A DNA stretch of 64,000 bases, taken from Sinomonas atrocyanea. GTDB taxonomy: Bacteria; Actinomycetota; Actinomycetes; Actinomycetales; Micrococcaceae. The first letter of the stretch is position 1; each line of letters begins with the position of its first letter. Below are positions 1-9,472 of this stretch, piece by piece. The stretch lies in contig NZ_JAUSRH010000003.1 in NCBI RefSeq assembly GCF_030811715.1, forward strand, positions 372,001 through 436,000, read 5' to 3'. Position numbers and translations under genes: made by a program. The notes beneath the pieces were generated by a model that saw nothing but the letters and a program-made list of their open reading frames with translations, did no database searches and was not told the DNA's origin.

Positions 1-1096
1 CCAGCTGGACATCGAGGCCAGCTTCGTCGAGCAGGACGACGTCATCGCCCTCGGCGAGCGCATCGTCGCCGCCCTGTGGAAGCTCATCGATGTCGAGGTC
101 CCCACTCCGATCCGCCGGATGACCTACGCGGAGGCCATGGCGAAGTACGGCTCGGACAAGCCGGACCTGCGGTTCGGGCTCGAGCTGACCGACCTCACCG
201 AGTACTTCAAGGACACGACGTTCGGCGTCTTCAAGGCCCCGTACGTCGGCGCGGTCGTCATGCCGGGTGGCGCCTCGCAGCCCCGCCGGACGCTCGACGC
301 CTGGCAGGAGTGGGCCAAGCAGCGCGGCGCCAAGGGCCTGGCCTACGTCCTGTACAAGGAGGACGGCGAGCTCGCTGGCCCGGTGGCGAAGAACCTCACC
401 GACGCCGAGCGCGAGGGGCTCGCGGCGGCCGTCGGAGCGAACCCCGGGGACTGCATCTTCTTCGCCGCGGGCGAGCAGGGCCCGTCCCGGGCGCTGCTGG
501 GCGCGGCACGGGTCGAGATCGGCCACCGCACGGGCCTCATCGACCCGGACGACTGGGCCTTCGTCTGGGTCGTCGACGCCCCGCTCTTCGAGGCGTCCGC
601 CGACGCGAAGGCCTCAGGCGACGTCGCCCTCGGCTACTCAGCCTGGACGGCCGTGCACCACGCCTTCACCTCGCCCAAGCCCGAGTTCCTCGACACCTTC
701 GACACCGATCCGGGCGAGGCACTGGCCTACGCCTACGACATCGTGTGCAACGGCAACGAGATCGGCGGCGGCTCCATCCGTATCCACCGGCGCGACATCC
801 AGGAGCGCGTGTTCAAGGTCATGGGCATCGGCGCCGACGAGGCCCAGGAGAAGTTCGGCTTCCTCCTCGAAGGCTTCAAGTACGGCGCCCCGCCGCACGG
901 CGGGATCGCGTTCGGCTGGGACCGGGTCGTCGCACTCCTCGCGGGCGTCGACTCGATCCGGGAGGTCATCGCCTTCCCGAAGACCGGTGGCGGCTTCGAC
1001 CCGCTCACGGCCGCGCCCGCCCCGATCACCCCGGAGCAGCGCAAGGAGGCCGGCGTCGACGCCAAGCCGGAGCCGAAGAAGGGCTCCGAGTCGTAG
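1..1096 (+). CDS. aspS: Aspartyl-tRNA synthetase, C-terminal part (5' end outside window)
   Basis: Class II aminoacyl-tRNA synthetase that charges tRNA-Asp (or Asp and Asn) in the cytoplasm. The frame is open from base 2, with [14 protein letters not shown] at the very start, typical of the bacterial AspRS core. The bacterial GAD insertion domain follows, and near the end is class II motif 3 ([15 protein letters not shown]). The short lysine/glutamate-rich tail ends at TAG 1094–1096. The N-terminal anticodon-binding domain and motif 1 lie upstream of the window. A strong bidirectional hairpin follows, shared with the convergent lipoprotein gene. Confidence 0.97.
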   Translation, partial: QLDIEASFVEQDDVIALGERIVAALWKLIDVEVPTPIRRMTYAEAMAKYGSDKPDLRFGLELTDLTEYFKDTTFGVFKAPYVGAVVMPGGASQPRRTLDAWQEWAKQRGAKGLAYVLYKEDGELAGPVAKNLTDAEREGLAAAVGANPGDCIFFAAGEQGPSRALLGAARVEIGHRTGLIDPDDWAFVWVVDAPLFEASADAKASGDVALGYSAWTAVHHAFTSPKPEFLDTFDTDPGEALAYAYDIVCNGNEIGGGSIRIHRRDIQERVFKVMGIGADEAQEKFGFLLEGFKYGAPPHGGIAFGWDRVVALLAGVDSIREVIAFPKTGGGFDPLTAAPAPITPEQRKEAGVDAKPEPKKGSES

Positions 1097-1123
1097 TCAC
1101 CCCGCCAGATCGGCAGCGCACGA

Positions 1124-1164
1124 CGGCGAAGGCGCGGCTCCCGCTGGGAACCGCGCCTTCGCCG
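1124..1164. terminator. Bidirectional hairpin terminator between aspS and the convergent lipoprotein gene
   Basis: A perfect 14-bp inverted repeat: CGGCGAAGGCGCGG at 1124–1137 pairs with CCGCGCCTTCGCCG at 1151–1164 across a 13-nt loop. It lies between two convergent genes, so it probably ends both transcripts. There is no U-tract, which is common for GC-rich actinobacterial terminators. Confidence 0.75.
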
Positions 1165-1183
1165 TGCCTGCTGAGTTGCCCGC

Positions 1184-3541
1184 TCAGGACCGGTCCGGCA
1201 GTGCGATGTCCACGACCGCGCCGGTGGGTGCGGTGGCCGGGCCTGTCTCGGCGGAGATCACGAGGTGGCCCCCGGACAGCGCGCTGTCGAGGACGGTAGT
1301 GCTGCCGGACGTGAGCGTGCGGCTGTCGAGCTCGAGAGCCCGCCATCCGCCGTCGGCTGCGCGGCGCAGCGCCGCGGCGTGCCGCCGCGTCGCCGTCCCC
1401 ACCGTGGCGACGAGGACGGCATCCTCGCCGTCCGAGGCCAGATCGGTGGTGATCGGTCCGTTCCCCTCAAGCGCATCGTGCGGTGCGGCGGACCACGTCG
1501 CGCCGCTGTCGATGCTCTCGTAGAGCGCGACGTGGCGCGTGCGGTCCGCGAACTCGTCGGTGACGGACAGGGCGAGCCGGCCGCCGACCCGGACGAGGCC
1601 CCCCACGGCCCGGCGTGCGCCCGCGGGGGCCTGCGGCGCCGACACCTCGGCGAAGGCCGATCCGCCGGTGCTCCGCCAGGCCTTCAGGCGCGCGGTGCCC
1701 GCCGTGGTCGCTGTCCCGATCGCGATGATGGACCCGTCCGGGGCCTCGGCGAGTCTCTGCACGGTGACATCGGTGCCCTTCGCGCCGGCAAACGCCGCCA
1801 CGCTCGGCTGGGTCCACTGCTCGGCGTCGTGGCCCCGGACGGCGACGGCGCCGCTGACGGTGCCCTGGCGGTCCTCGACCGCGCCCGCGACGAAGAACTT
1901 CCCCTGGGCGACGAGCCCGTCGCGGATCACCGTCCCGTCCTCCGGTCCGGGGCTGAGGACGGCCTCGGACCCGGTGTTCCACTGTGAGCCGTCCGCGCTC
2001 GTCCACGCGACACCGTGTCCGTTGTTCGCCAGCTGGCGCTGGCCGAACACCAGTCGGCCGCCTGCGCCGGAGCGCAGGCCCGTGAACGTGGCCGGTGCTC
2101 GAGTCGGCAGGAGCGTGGGGCTGCTGAAGTCCGCTGGGGCCGCACGACGGAAGACCGCAGGCTGGCTTCCTTGGTACCCGAGCGCCTCCACCGTCCCGCC
2201 GCCGGTGGCCATCGACGCTATCACCGGTGTGGAGGACGCGGGCCCGGCCAGCGTGGAGCGGAGCGAGGCGGTGCCTGCCCCGTCGATGAAGTACACGTCC
2301 ACGCGCGAGCCGATCTCGGCGTGCCTCTTCTGGAAGGACAGGAAGCCGCCCGGCACCCCGACGTTGCCCGCCGGGAAATCATGGCTTTCGGTGCCGTGGG
2401 AGGGGAGGCGCACGTCGGCCCACGAGCCGGGGCGCCCGATCCGCAGCGACGAGGCGATCCGTGGCCAGCTGCCCTGATTCCCTGCCACGAGGAAGGAACC
2501 GTCGGAATAGTCGAGCTCGTCAGCGCCGCCGTCAGGCAAGGTGCCGTCCCGGAGGCCGGCTTCCAAGCTCGGCCGCAGGGTCGTGCTTCCCACGGGGCTT
2601 CGGAAGACGGCCTCGGGGTACTTCTTGCCTGCAGTGATCCGGCCCCAGCCCACCATGGCCGGCCCCTCGGGGGTCCACGCTGCAGCCCGCGGGGCGCCGG
2701 GCCCCCTCCCGAGGCGGGCGGTGGATGCGTACCTGCCGCTGGAGTAGGTGACGCCGCCGTCGCCGGAGTGGAAGATCACGCCGTAGGTCTGCTTCTGGCC
2801 GAGAATCGTGAAGACAGCTTCGCCTACGAGGACGATCTCGTGGTCCGAGGCCGCGATGTCCAGGAAGTCCTCGGTGAATCCGGCCTTGGCGTACTCCTGG
2901 GGCGGGAGCCCGTCCGGAATCAGCGGGCGGACGGTCCAGGCCCTTCCGTCCGGGCTCGTGGCCGATGTCCAGGGCTCGCCCTCCTTTCGGAAGACGACGG
3001 TCCACCCGTCCGCCGTCCCGGCGAGGAAAAAGTCCGCGCCGTCCGGGACGGGGACCCCGTCACCCGTCCGGGCGAAGGCCGCGGAGTCCGGACTCGAGTA
3101 CACCACGAGGCGATCCCGCGGCCCGGCCTCCGCCCGGCCGACGGCCAGCCATCCGCGCGGCGACGAAGCGAGGCGTTCGAGGGTGTCTGACGTCGCCGCC
3201 TGTCCGTCGATAGCGGCTTCTTGCCAGGTCACGCCCGCGTCCCGGGAAGCGGCGATGGCCGTGCCGACACGGTTGAGGCCCGTCCCCGAGGTCTTGAGGA
3301 CCGCCACGGTGTCTTGGCGGGCGGCGGGAGAGGCGGCGTCGGCGTTGGCGAAGGCCGTCTGAGACCGATCGCCGGCGATCGACGACACGTCGACGGCTAC
3401 GAGGGCTGGGTCCGTGTCGGATGTCGAAGCCGTGCCGCCCGTGCAGGCTGAGCTGGTGAGCAGGACTGCGATGAGCACGGCAGCGGCTCCCACCGCTGTC
3501 CGTTGTCGGCGCAGGGCGGGCGCAGGGCGCGAGTGACTCAT
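1184..3541 (-). CDS. Secreted lipoprotein with Asp-box (BNR-like) beta-propeller repeats, function unknown
   Basis: 785-residue protein beginning [10 protein letters not shown]. It has a basic n-region, a hydrophobic stretch at about residues 16–31 and a lipobox-like SSAC, so Cys33 is the likely lipidated residue. The mature part carries repeated Asp-box-like motifs: SRDAGVTW (about 99–106), TSPDGRAW (about 195), HSGDGGVTY (about 253), TSADGSQW (about 510) and ESIDSGATW (about 672). This pattern suggests one or two beta-propellers. Such repeats occur in sialidases and other extracellular proteins, but no catalytic site is recognised here. The start is ATG 3541 because a GGGGGG Shine–Dalgarno precedes it; the open frame extending further upstream covers rarA antisense and is not real. 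The gene is monocistronic and divergent from rarA. An export and surface location is inferred. Confidence 0.8.
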   Translation of the reverse strand: MSHSRPAPALRRQRTAVGAAAVLIAVLLTSSACTGGTASTSDTDPALVAVDVSSIAGDRSQTAFANADAASPAARQDTVAVLKTSGTGLNRVGTAIAASRDAGVTWQEAAIDGQAATSDTLERLASSPRGWLAVGRAEAGPRDRLVVYSSPDSAAFARTGDGVPVPDGADFFLAGTADGWTVVFRKEGEPWTSATSPDGRAWTVRPLIPDGLPPQEYAKAGFTEDFLDIAASDHEIVLVGEAVFTILGQKQTYGVIFHSGDGGVTYSSGRYASTARLGRGPGAPRAAAWTPEGPAMVGWGRITAGKKYPEAVFRSPVGSTTLRPSLEAGLRDGTLPDGGADELDYSDGSFLVAGNQGSWPRIASSLRIGRPGSWADVRLPSHGTESHDFPAGNVGVPGGFLSFQKRHAEIGSRVDVYFIDGAGTASLRSTLAGPASSTPVIASMATGGGTVEALGYQGSQPAVFRRAAPADFSSPTLLPTRAPATFTGLRSGAGGRLVFGQRQLANNGHGVAWTSADGSQWNTGSEAVLSPGPEDGTVIRDGLVAQGKFFVAGAVEDRQGTVSGAVAVRGHDAEQWTQPSVAAFAGAKGTDVTVQRLAEAPDGSIIAIGTATTAGTARLKAWRSTGGSAFAEVSAPQAPAGARRAVGGLVRVGGRLALSVTDEFADRTRHVALYESIDSGATWSAAPHDALEGNGPITTDLASDGEDAVLVATVGTATRRHAAALRRAADGGWRALELDSRTLTSGSTTVLDSALSGGHLVISAETGPATAPTGAVVDIALPDRS

Positions 3542-3675
3542 GATCCCCCCGGGATGGTGTGCGGAATGCGGCGCGTTCCGGCCGTCTGGTGCGAACGTAG
3601 CAGCGGGGGACTGCTCCGCGCCGGTCGATCTCCAGCCCTGTGGATAACCGGTCCCGCAGTGTCGGCGGCGCGGGG

Positions 3676-3681
3676 TAGCGT
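3676..3681 (+). promoter_or_regulatory. Candidate -10 element of rarA, implying a leaderless transcript
   Basis: TAGCGT (TAnnnT type) lies 7 nt upstream of the ATG at 3689, so transcription would start at or next to the start codon. No Shine–Dalgarno is seen before that ATG, which fits leaderless initiation. No good -35 element is visible. Confidence 0.4.
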
Positions 3682-3688
3682 AGTGGCG

Positions 3689-5131
3689 ATGGAAGATCTG
3701 TTCGGTTCCAGCGACGGCGGCTACGCGGACGGCGGCGAGGAGGGCGCGCCGTCGGCCGCCTCTGACGCGCGCGCCGCGAAGGCGGCCCGCGACGCCCAGC
3801 GCAGCCCGCTCGCCGTCCGCATGCGCCCCCGCACGCTCGACGAGGTCGTCGGGCAGCAGCATCTGCTGGGCGAGGCGTCCCCGCTGCGCCAGCTCGCCGC
3901 GGGTGCCGCCGGCGGAGGCGCCGTGTCGGTGACCGGGCCGAGCTCGGTGATCCTCTGGGGCCCTCCCGGGACCGGCAAGACGACCCTCGCCCACGTGATC
4001 GCCCGCGGGCCGGGCCGGAAGTTCGTCGAGCTGTCCGCGATCACGGCCGGCGTCAAGGACGTCCGCCGCGTCATGGACGAGGCCCTGACAGCGCGCGACC
4101 TGCACCGCACCACCACCGTGCTGTTCCTGGACGAGATCCACCGGTTCACCAAGGCGCAGCAGGACGCTCTCCTCCCCGGCGTCGAGAACCGCTGGGTCGT
4201 CCTCGTCGCCGCAACGACCGAGAACCCCTCCTTCTCGGTCGTCTCGCCGCTGCTCTCCCGATCCCTCCTGCTCACGCTTCGGCCCCTCACGGACCAGGAC
4301 ATCCGCGGACTCGTGGAGCGGGCGGCGGCGGATCCGCGCGGCCTCGGCGGCGCGGTGGCGCTCGCGGACGACGCCGCTGAGCACCTCGTGCGCCTGGCCG
4401 GCGGGGACGCCCGCCGGGCCCTCACCGCGCTCGAGGCGGCAGCCGCCGTCGCCCTCGGCCAGGCGCGGGACGAGGGGCCCGACCCCGCCGGTCCGGTCAC
4501 CGTCGAGGTGGCCCACACCGAGAAGGCCGTCGACGCCCACGCCGTGCGCTACGACCGTGCGGGCGACATGCACTACGACGTCGTGAGCGCCTTCATCAAG
4601 TCGATCCGCGGCTCGGACGTCGATGCGGCGCTCCACTACCTGGCGCGGATGGTGGAGGCGGGGGAGGACCCGCGCTTCATCGTGCGCCGGATCGTCATCT
4701 CGGCCGCCGAGGACATCGGCATGGCGGACCCGACAGCCCTCCAGACGGCCGTCGCCGCGGCCCAGGCCGTCCAGCTGATCGGCATGCCCGAGGGCAGGAT
4801 CGTGCTCGCGGAGGCCGTAGTCCACCTCGCCACCGCCCCGAAGTCCAACGCCGCCTACCAGGGCATCAACGCGGCCATCGCCGACGTCCGCGCCGGCCTC
4901 GGCACCGGCATCCCCCCGCACCTGCGCGACGCGCACTACGCCGGCGCGGAGCGGATCGGGCACGGCAAGGGCTACCGGTACGCCCATGATGCGCCTCACT
5001 CGGTGGCCCGCCAGCAGTACCCGCCGGACGACCTCGTGGGCAAGGACTACTACGTCCCCACGGGCAACGGCGCCGAGCGCGAGCTGCAGGCCCGCGTCGA
5101 GCGCCTGCGCGGGATCGTCCGCGGCAGCTGA
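3689..5131 (+). CDS. rarA: Replication-associated recombination protein A (AAA+ ATPase, RarA/MgsA)
   Basis: AAA+ ATPase of the clamp-loader-like RarA/WRNIP1 family, acting at stalled replication forks in the cytoplasm. 480 residues from ATG 3689 ([11 protein letters not shown]). Walker A GPPGTGKT is at about residue 91, Walker B is LFLDEIHR, and sensor 1 is AATTENPSF. The C-terminal part carries the family's oligomerisation region ([12 protein letters not shown], then the [11 protein letters not shown] segment). An in-frame GTG two codons upstream (3683) is possible, but the MEDLF start is usual for the family. The gene is divergent from the lipoprotein gene and upstream of rpsD. Length is normal. 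Confidence 0.95.
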   Translation: MEDLFGSSDGGYADGGEEGAPSAASDARAAKAARDAQRSPLAVRMRPRTLDEVVGQQHLLGEASPLRQLAAGAAGGGAVSVTGPSSVILWGPPGTGKTTLAHVIARGPGRKFVELSAITAGVKDVRRVMDEALTARDLHRTTTVLFLDEIHRFTKAQQDALLPGVENRWVVLVAATTENPSFSVVSPLLSRSLLLTLRPLTDQDIRGLVERAAADPRGLGGAVALADDAAEHLVRLAGGDARRALTALEAAAAVALGQARDEGPDPAGPVTVEVAHTEKAVDAHAVRYDRAGDMHYDVVSAFIKSIRGSDVDAALHYLARMVEAGEDPRFIVRRIVISAAEDIGMADPTALQTAVAAAQAVQLIGMPEGRIVLAEAVVHLATAPKSNAAYQGINAAIADVRAGLGTGIPPHLRDAHYAGAERIGHGKGYRYAHDAPHSVARQQYPPDDLVGKDYYVPTGNGAERELQARVERLRGIVRGS

Positions 5132-5291
5132 CACTCCGCAGCCATGCTAGGCTAGATGACCGTCTGGCACGTCCGGGCCGCTGCCCCCTGCGGGGAGTGC
5201 GCCCGTCGGTAGCAGAAGGCAGTCGCGGGCCAATGCTCTCCACCTCGGGAGGCCAGGAATCCATACGCCGCGGCACAATGAAAGGACACAC
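5132..5291 (+). promoter_or_regulatory. rpsD upstream region: candidate promoter and long 5' leader
   Basis: 160 bases without a gene. CTGACA at 5128–5133, overlapping the rarA stop, and the TAGGCT/TAGATG bases at 5148–5158 could form a promoter, but the spacing is ambiguous. If so, more than 100 nt of untranslated RNA precedes rpsD. It contains a short inverted pair (GCCCG near 5202 and CGGGC near 5226). A ribosomal protein S4 autoregulatory site is possible by analogy with other bacteria but is not demonstrated by the sequence. Confidence 0.3.
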
Positions 5292-5915
5292 GTGTCGAGC
5301 ACTCGTGCCCGCCGTCAGACGCGCCTCTCGCGCTCTCTCGGCCTCGCTCTCACCCCCAAGGCCGCCAAGTACATGGAGCGCCGCCCGTACGGCCCCGGTG
5401 AGCACGGCCGCGCCCGCAAGAAGCAGGACTCGGACTACGCGGTCCGCCTCCGCGAGAAGCAGCGCCTCCGCGCCCAGTACGGCATCCGCGAGGCGCAGAT
5501 GACCCGCGCCTTCGAGGAGGCCAAGCGCACCAAGGGCCTCACCGGTGAGAACCTCATCGAGCTCCTCGAGATGCGCCTCGACGCCCTCGTGCTCCGTGCC
5601 GGCTTCGCCCGCACGATCGCCCAGGCCCGCCAGCTCGTCGTGCACCGCCACATCACGGTCGACGGCGCCCGCGTGGACCGCCCGTCCTTCCGCGTCGCCG
5701 AGGGCCAGCTCATCAGCGTGCACCAGCGCTCCGAGACGATGACGCCGTTCCAGGTCGCCGCAGCCGGCGCCCACCGCGACGTCCTGCCCGCCGTCCCCGG
5801 CTACCTCGACGTCAAGCTCGAGGCCCTCCAGGCCCGCCTGGTGCGCCGCCCCAAGCGGACCGAGATCCCGGTGACCTGCGAAGAGCAGCTCGTCGTCGAG
5901 TACTACGCCCGCTGA
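5292..5915 (+). CDS. rpsD: 30S ribosomal protein S4
   Basis: Primary 16S rRNA-binding protein of the small subunit body. 207 residues, normal for the family. The GTG start at 5292 follows AAAGGA. The N-terminal RARRQTRLSRSLG and the ERRPYGPGEHG segment are characteristic, and the central S4 RNA-binding domain begins at about residue 95 (MRLDALVLRAGFARTIAQAR, then HRHITVDGARV). No zinc-binding cysteines are present, so this is the Cys-free form. The gene stands alone, as in related Micrococcaceae, followed by a perfect palindromic terminator. Confidence 0.98.
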   Translation: MSSTRARRQTRLSRSLGLALTPKAAKYMERRPYGPGEHGRARKKQDSDYAVRLREKQRLRAQYGIREAQMTRAFEEAKRTKGLTGENLIELLEMRLDALVLRAGFARTIAQARQLVVHRHITVDGARVDRPSFRVAEGQLISVHQRSETMTPFQVAAAGAHRDVLPAVPGYLDVKLEALQARLVRRPKRTEIPVTCEEQLVVEYYAR

Positions 5916-5946
5916 TCCGTCCCGCCCCCAGGCGGACGGGCCAGCT

Positions 5947-5980
5947 CGAGGAGCCCGCGGCGCGCGCCGCGGGCTCCTCG
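5947..5980 (+). terminator. Perfect palindromic terminator downstream of rpsD
   Basis: A perfect 34-nt palindrome, each arm CGAGGAGCCCGCGGCGC or its complement, begins 31 nt after the rpsD stop. The RNA would form a very stable GC stem. No U-tract follows. Confidence 0.75.
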
Positions 5981-6036
5981 CGTGTGTAAGGTAGCCAGAG
6001 GGTGCGCGGGCGAGCCGCGCGCCGGGAGGAGGAACC

Positions 6037-6417
6037 GTGTCCGGAGGGGACATCGCAGGACTCATCGCAGCAGGCGTCTTCGCCGTGCTCGTGGCCCTGC
6101 TTGCCGTGCCGATCCTGAAGCTCGGGCGCGTGCTCGATGAGCTCCGGGGCTCGATCCGCAGCCTCGCCGACGGCGCCACGCCCCTCATGGACGAGGTCAC
6201 CATGACCGTCACCACCACCCACGAGCAGCTCAAGAAGGTCGACGGGATCGCCTCCAACGTCTCGGACACCACCGCGAATGTCTCGGCGCTGTCCTCGCTC
6301 GTCGCGGCCACTGTCGGCTCGCCGCTCGTGAAGGTGGCCGCGTTCTCCTACGGCGTCCGGTCGGCCTTCGCCCAGCGGCAGAGGACGCCCCGCGCCTCCG
6401 GCCGCCGCAGCCGCTGA
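6037..6417 (+). CDS. DUF948-family membrane-anchored protein
   Basis: 126 residues from GTG 6037, preceded by GGAGGAGGA. One membrane segment at about residues 7–27 (IAGLIAAGVFAVLVALLAVP) is followed by a heptad-like helical region (LDELRGSIRSLADG, then TTTHEQLKKVDGIASNVSD). This matches DUF948 proteins such as general stress-like YtxG. The function is unknown; a single-pass membrane protein with a cytoplasmic coiled coil is inferred. It sits immediately before a DUF6167-like gene and alaS, a conserved pairing in Arthrobacter relatives. Confidence 0.75.
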   Translation: MSGGDIAGLIAAGVFAVLVALLAVPILKLGRVLDELRGSIRSLADGATPLMDEVTMTVTTTHEQLKKVDGIASNVSDTTANVSALSSLVAATVGSPLVKVAAFSYGVRSAFAQRQRTPRASGRRSR

Positions 6418-6455
6418 CCGGCACGTCCGGCAGCAACCAAGGAAGGGAAACCCTC

Positions 6456-6668
6456 GTGAAGCGCATCGTGTGGCTGTCCGTGGGCGTGGCGCTCGGCGCC
6501 GTCGCCTACCAGAAGATCTCCGCGGCCCGCTCGCTCGCCTCGCCCGGGGGCATCAACCGGGCCGTGGCCTCGCTCGCGGACAGCGTGGCCCACTTCGCGG
6601 ACCAGGTGCGCGCGGGGATGGCGGAGCGCGAAGGGGAGCTGCGCCAGGGCCTCGGCCTGCAGGACTAG
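6456..6668 (+). CDS. Small conserved protein, DUF6167-like
   Basis: 70 residues from GTG 6456, with GGAAGGGAAA as the ribosome binding site. The N-terminal hydrophobic stretch IVWLSVGVALGAVAYQ could be a membrane segment, followed by an amphipathic helix (VASLADSVAHFADQVRAGM). It resembles the small actinobacterial proteins found between DUF948 and alaS. It is probably co-transcribed with the preceding DUF948 gene, 38 nt away. No biochemical role can be assigned. Confidence 0.65.
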   Translation: MKRIVWLSVGVALGAVAYQKISAARSLASPGGINRAVASLADSVAHFADQVRAGMAEREGELRQGLGLQD

Positions 6669-6678
6669 CTGCCGCGCC

Positions 6679-6684
6679 TAGAAT
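6679..6684 (+). promoter_or_regulatory. Candidate -10 element for alaS
   Basis: TAGAAT lies about 98 nt before the alaS start, in the 113-base gap after the DUF6167-like gene. No convincing -35 is seen. The rest of the gap is GC-rich with no clear structure. Confidence 0.3.
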
Positions 6685-6781
6685 TGATGAAGGCATCCGG
6701 GCCACCGGTGCACGGATCCGCTGGCCGTCCGGCGCCGCGGCGCGCCGCGTCCACTCGTAGAGAAGGTTGAAGAACACGCCC

Positions 6782-9460
6782 ATGAAGTCGCACGAGATCA
6801 CCCGACGCTGGATCGACTACTTCGTCAGCAAGGGACACACGGCGGTGCCGTCGGCATCGCTCGTCTCGAGTGACCCCTCGCTGCTGTTCACGGTGGCGGG
6901 CATGGTCCCCTTCATCCCGTACCTCACCGCCCGCGAGGAGCCGCCCTTCCCGCGCGCGACCAGCGTCCAGAAGTGCATCCGCACCGGGGACATCGAGGAG
7001 GTCGGCAAGACCGCCCGCCACGGCACGTTCTTCCAGATGTGCGGCAACTTCTCCTTCGGCGACTACTTCAAGGAGGACGCGATCCGCTTCGCGTTCGACC
7101 TCCTGACGAAGGGCGTCGACGACGGGGGCTACGGCCTGCCCGCCGAGAAGCTGTGGGTCACCGTCTACGAGGACGACGACGAGGCGGCCAACCTCTGGCT
7201 GGCGCACACCTCGATTCCCGCCGAGCGCATCCAGCGCATGGGCAAGAGCGACAACTACTGGTCCACCGGCCAGCCCGGCCCCGCCGGGCCCTGCTCCGAG
7301 ATCTACTACGACCGTGGCCCCGCCTACGGCGTCGAGGGCGGCCCCGCCGCGGACGACAACCGCTACATCGAGATCTGGAACCTCGTGTTCATGCAGTACC
7401 AGATCGAGAACGTGCGCTCGAAGGTCGACTTCGACATCGTCGGAGAGCTGCCCAAGAAGAACATCGACACCGGCCTCGGCATGGAACGCCTCGCGATGAT
7501 CCTCCAGGGCGTCGAGAACATGTACGAGACCGACCAGGTCCGCCCCGTGATCGACAAGGCGGCCGAGCTCTCGGGCAAGGAGTACACCTCCGCCGAGACC
7601 GCCGACGATCCGCACCACGCCGACGACGTCCGCATGCGGGTCGTCGCCGACCACGTCCGCAGCGCGCTCATGCTCATCGCCGACGGGGTGACGCCCTCGA
7701 ATGAGGGCCGCGGCTACGTGCTGCGCCGTCTCATTCGGCGCGCTGTCCGCGCCATGCGCCTCCTCGGCGTCGACAAGCCGGTGCTGCCTGCGCTCCTCCC
7801 GGCCTCGCGCGATGCCATGAAGGGCGTCTACCCGCAGGTCGAGAAGGACTTCGACCGCATCAGCCGCATCGCCTATGGCGAGGAGAAGGCGTTCCTGCGC
7901 ACGATCGCCGCCGGCACCGCGCGCCTCGACGAGGCCGTGAAGGCCTCGAAGTCGGCCGGTTCGCCGCTGTCCGGCGAGGAGGCCTTCACGCTCCACGACA
8001 CCTACGGCTTCCCCATCGACCTGACCCTCGAGATGGCCGAGGAGGCCGGGGTCTCCGTGGACGAGACCGCCTTCCGGGCGCTCATGGAGGACCAGCGCCA
8101 GCGCGCCCGCAAGGACGCCAAGGAGAAGAAGTCCGGCCACGCCGACCTGACGCTGTTCCAGGAGCTGCACGCCGCCGGGGACACCGTCTTCACGGGCTAC
8201 ACCGAACTCGCCGGCGAGTCCCGGATCCGCGGCCTCGTCGCCGGCGGCTCCCGCGTGGACCGCGCGTCCGCGGGCGAGGAAGTGGAGATCGTCCTCGAGG
8301 AGACCCCGTTCTACGCCGAAGCGGGCGGCCAGGCCGCCGACCACGGCCTCATCAGCGCCGACGGCGTCCTCGTCGAGGTGCTCGACGTCCAGCGCCCGAT
8401 CAAGGGCCTGTCTGTCCACAAGGCGATCGTGCGCGAGGGCGAGCTGAGCGCCGACGCCCTGGTGCGCACCGCCGTCGACCAGGAGCGGCGCCACGGCGCC
8501 GAGCAGGCGCACACCGCGACGCACCTCGTCCACGCCGCCCTGCGCCAGATCCTCGGCCCGGAGGCCGTCCAGCGCGGCTCCTTCAACAAGGCCGGCTACC
8601 TTCGTTTCGACTTCGCCTGGGGCGAGCAGCTCTCCGGGGCGGCCCGGAGCGAGATCGAAGAGGTCGCGAACCTCGCGATCCGCGACAACTTCGCCGTCAA
8701 CACCGCCGAGATGCCGCTGGCCGAGGCGCGGGCCGCCGGAGCGATGGCCCTGTTCGGGGAGAACTACGGTTCCCGGGTGCGCGTCGTCGAGATCAACGGG
8801 CCGTGGTCCATGGAGCTGTGCGGCGGCACGCACGTCAACTCGACGGCGCTCATCGGCAGCCTCACGATGCTCGGCGAGCAGTCGGTGGGCTCGGGCAACC
8901 GGCGCGTGGAGGCCTACGTGGGGCTCGACGCGTTCCGCCACCAGGCCGCCGAGCGTGCCCTCGTCTCCGAGCTCAGCGAGATGTTCAAGGTGCCCTCGGC
9001 CCAGCTCACCGACCGCATCTCCGCGACGCTCGAGAAGCTCAAGACGGCTGAGAAGGAGCTCGAGCGGCTCCGCAAGGAGAAGCTCGCCGCGTCCGCGGCC
9101 GCCCTCGTGGGCAGCGCGAAGGACGTCGCCGGGGTCCGCCTCATCACCCACGACGCCGGCGAACTCGGCTCCGCGGACGAGCTGCGGGCGCTCGCGCTCG
9201 ACCTCCGCGCCCGCCTCGGCTCCGGCCCGGCTGCCGTCGCCGTGGCCGGGGTGGCCAAGGGCCGCCCCGCGGTCCTCGTCGCCACCAACGACGAGGCCCG
9301 CGCCGCCGGCGTCAAGGCCGGCGCCCTCGTGCGCACGGCCGCCGGGATCCTCGGCGGCGGCGGCGGCGGCAAGGACGACGTGGCCCAGGGCGGCGGCACC
9401 GACCCGTCGAAGATCGTCGAGGCGCTGGGCGCGGTCGCGACCGCGGTCGCCCAGCGCTAG
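6782..9460 (+). CDS. alaS: Alanyl-tRNA synthetase
   Basis: Class II synthetase that charges tRNA-Ala and edits mis-charged Ser/Gly. 892 residues if started at ATG 6782 (MKSHEITRRWIDYF). An in-frame TTG 15 nt upstream is less likely because the AGAAGG motif would touch it. The catalytic core is N-terminal (SDPSLLFTVAGMVPFIPYL; GTFFQMCGNFSFGDYFKE). The editing domain zinc ligands are visible as HTATH (His577/His581) and CGGTH (Cys680/His684). A coiled coil and the Gly-rich C-Ala domain (GGGGGGKDD) follow. Length and motifs are typical. ruvX follows 12 nt downstream. Confidence 0.98.
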   Translation: MKSHEITRRWIDYFVSKGHTAVPSASLVSSDPSLLFTVAGMVPFIPYLTAREEPPFPRATSVQKCIRTGDIEEVGKTARHGTFFQMCGNFSFGDYFKEDAIRFAFDLLTKGVDDGGYGLPAEKLWVTVYEDDDEAANLWLAHTSIPAERIQRMGKSDNYWSTGQPGPAGPCSEIYYDRGPAYGVEGGPAADDNRYIEIWNLVFMQYQIENVRSKVDFDIVGELPKKNIDTGLGMERLAMILQGVENMYETDQVRPVIDKAAELSGKEYTSAETADDPHHADDVRMRVVADHVRSALMLIADGVTPSNEGRGYVLRRLIRRAVRAMRLLGVDKPVLPALLPASRDAMKGVYPQVEKDFDRISRIAYGEEKAFLRTIAAGTARLDEAVKASKSAGSPLSGEEAFTLHDTYGFPIDLTLEMAEEAGVSVDETAFRALMEDQRQRARKDAKEKKSGHADLTLFQELHAAGDTVFTGYTELAGESRIRGLVAGGSRVDRASAGEEVEIVLEETPFYAEAGGQAADHGLISADGVLVEVLDVQRPIKGLSVHKAIVREGELSADALVRTAVDQERRHGAEQAHTATHLVHAALRQILGPEAVQRGSFNKAGYLRFDFAWGEQLSGAARSEIEEVANLAIRDNFAVNTAEMPLAEARAAGAMALFGENYGSRVRVVEINGPWSMELCGGTHVNSTALIGSLTMLGEQSVGSGNRRVEAYVGLDAFRHQAAERALVSELSEMFKVPSAQLTDRISATLEKLKTAEKELERLRKEKLAASAAALVGSAKDVAGVRLITHDAGELGSADELRALALDLRARLGSGPAAVAVAGVAKGRPAVLVATNDEARAAGVKAGALVRTAAGILGGGGGGKDDVAQGGGTDPSKIVEALGAVATAVAQR

Positions 9461-9472
9461 CGGGCGCCGCCT

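Noticed and set aside
3542-5134. Long minus-strand open frame continuing upstream of the lipoprotein start across rarA
   Set aside because: It is antisense to a clear rarA, has no recognisable domains, and the lipoprotein has its own ribosome binding site, ATG and signal peptide at 3541. GC-rich DNA leaves the opposite strand open.
6687-6770. Small open frame (27 codons, five Ala) upstream of alaS as a possible alanine leader peptide
   Set aside because: The Ala codons are scattered, ordinary for this GC content, and no terminator or competing hairpin with a U-tract lies before alaS.
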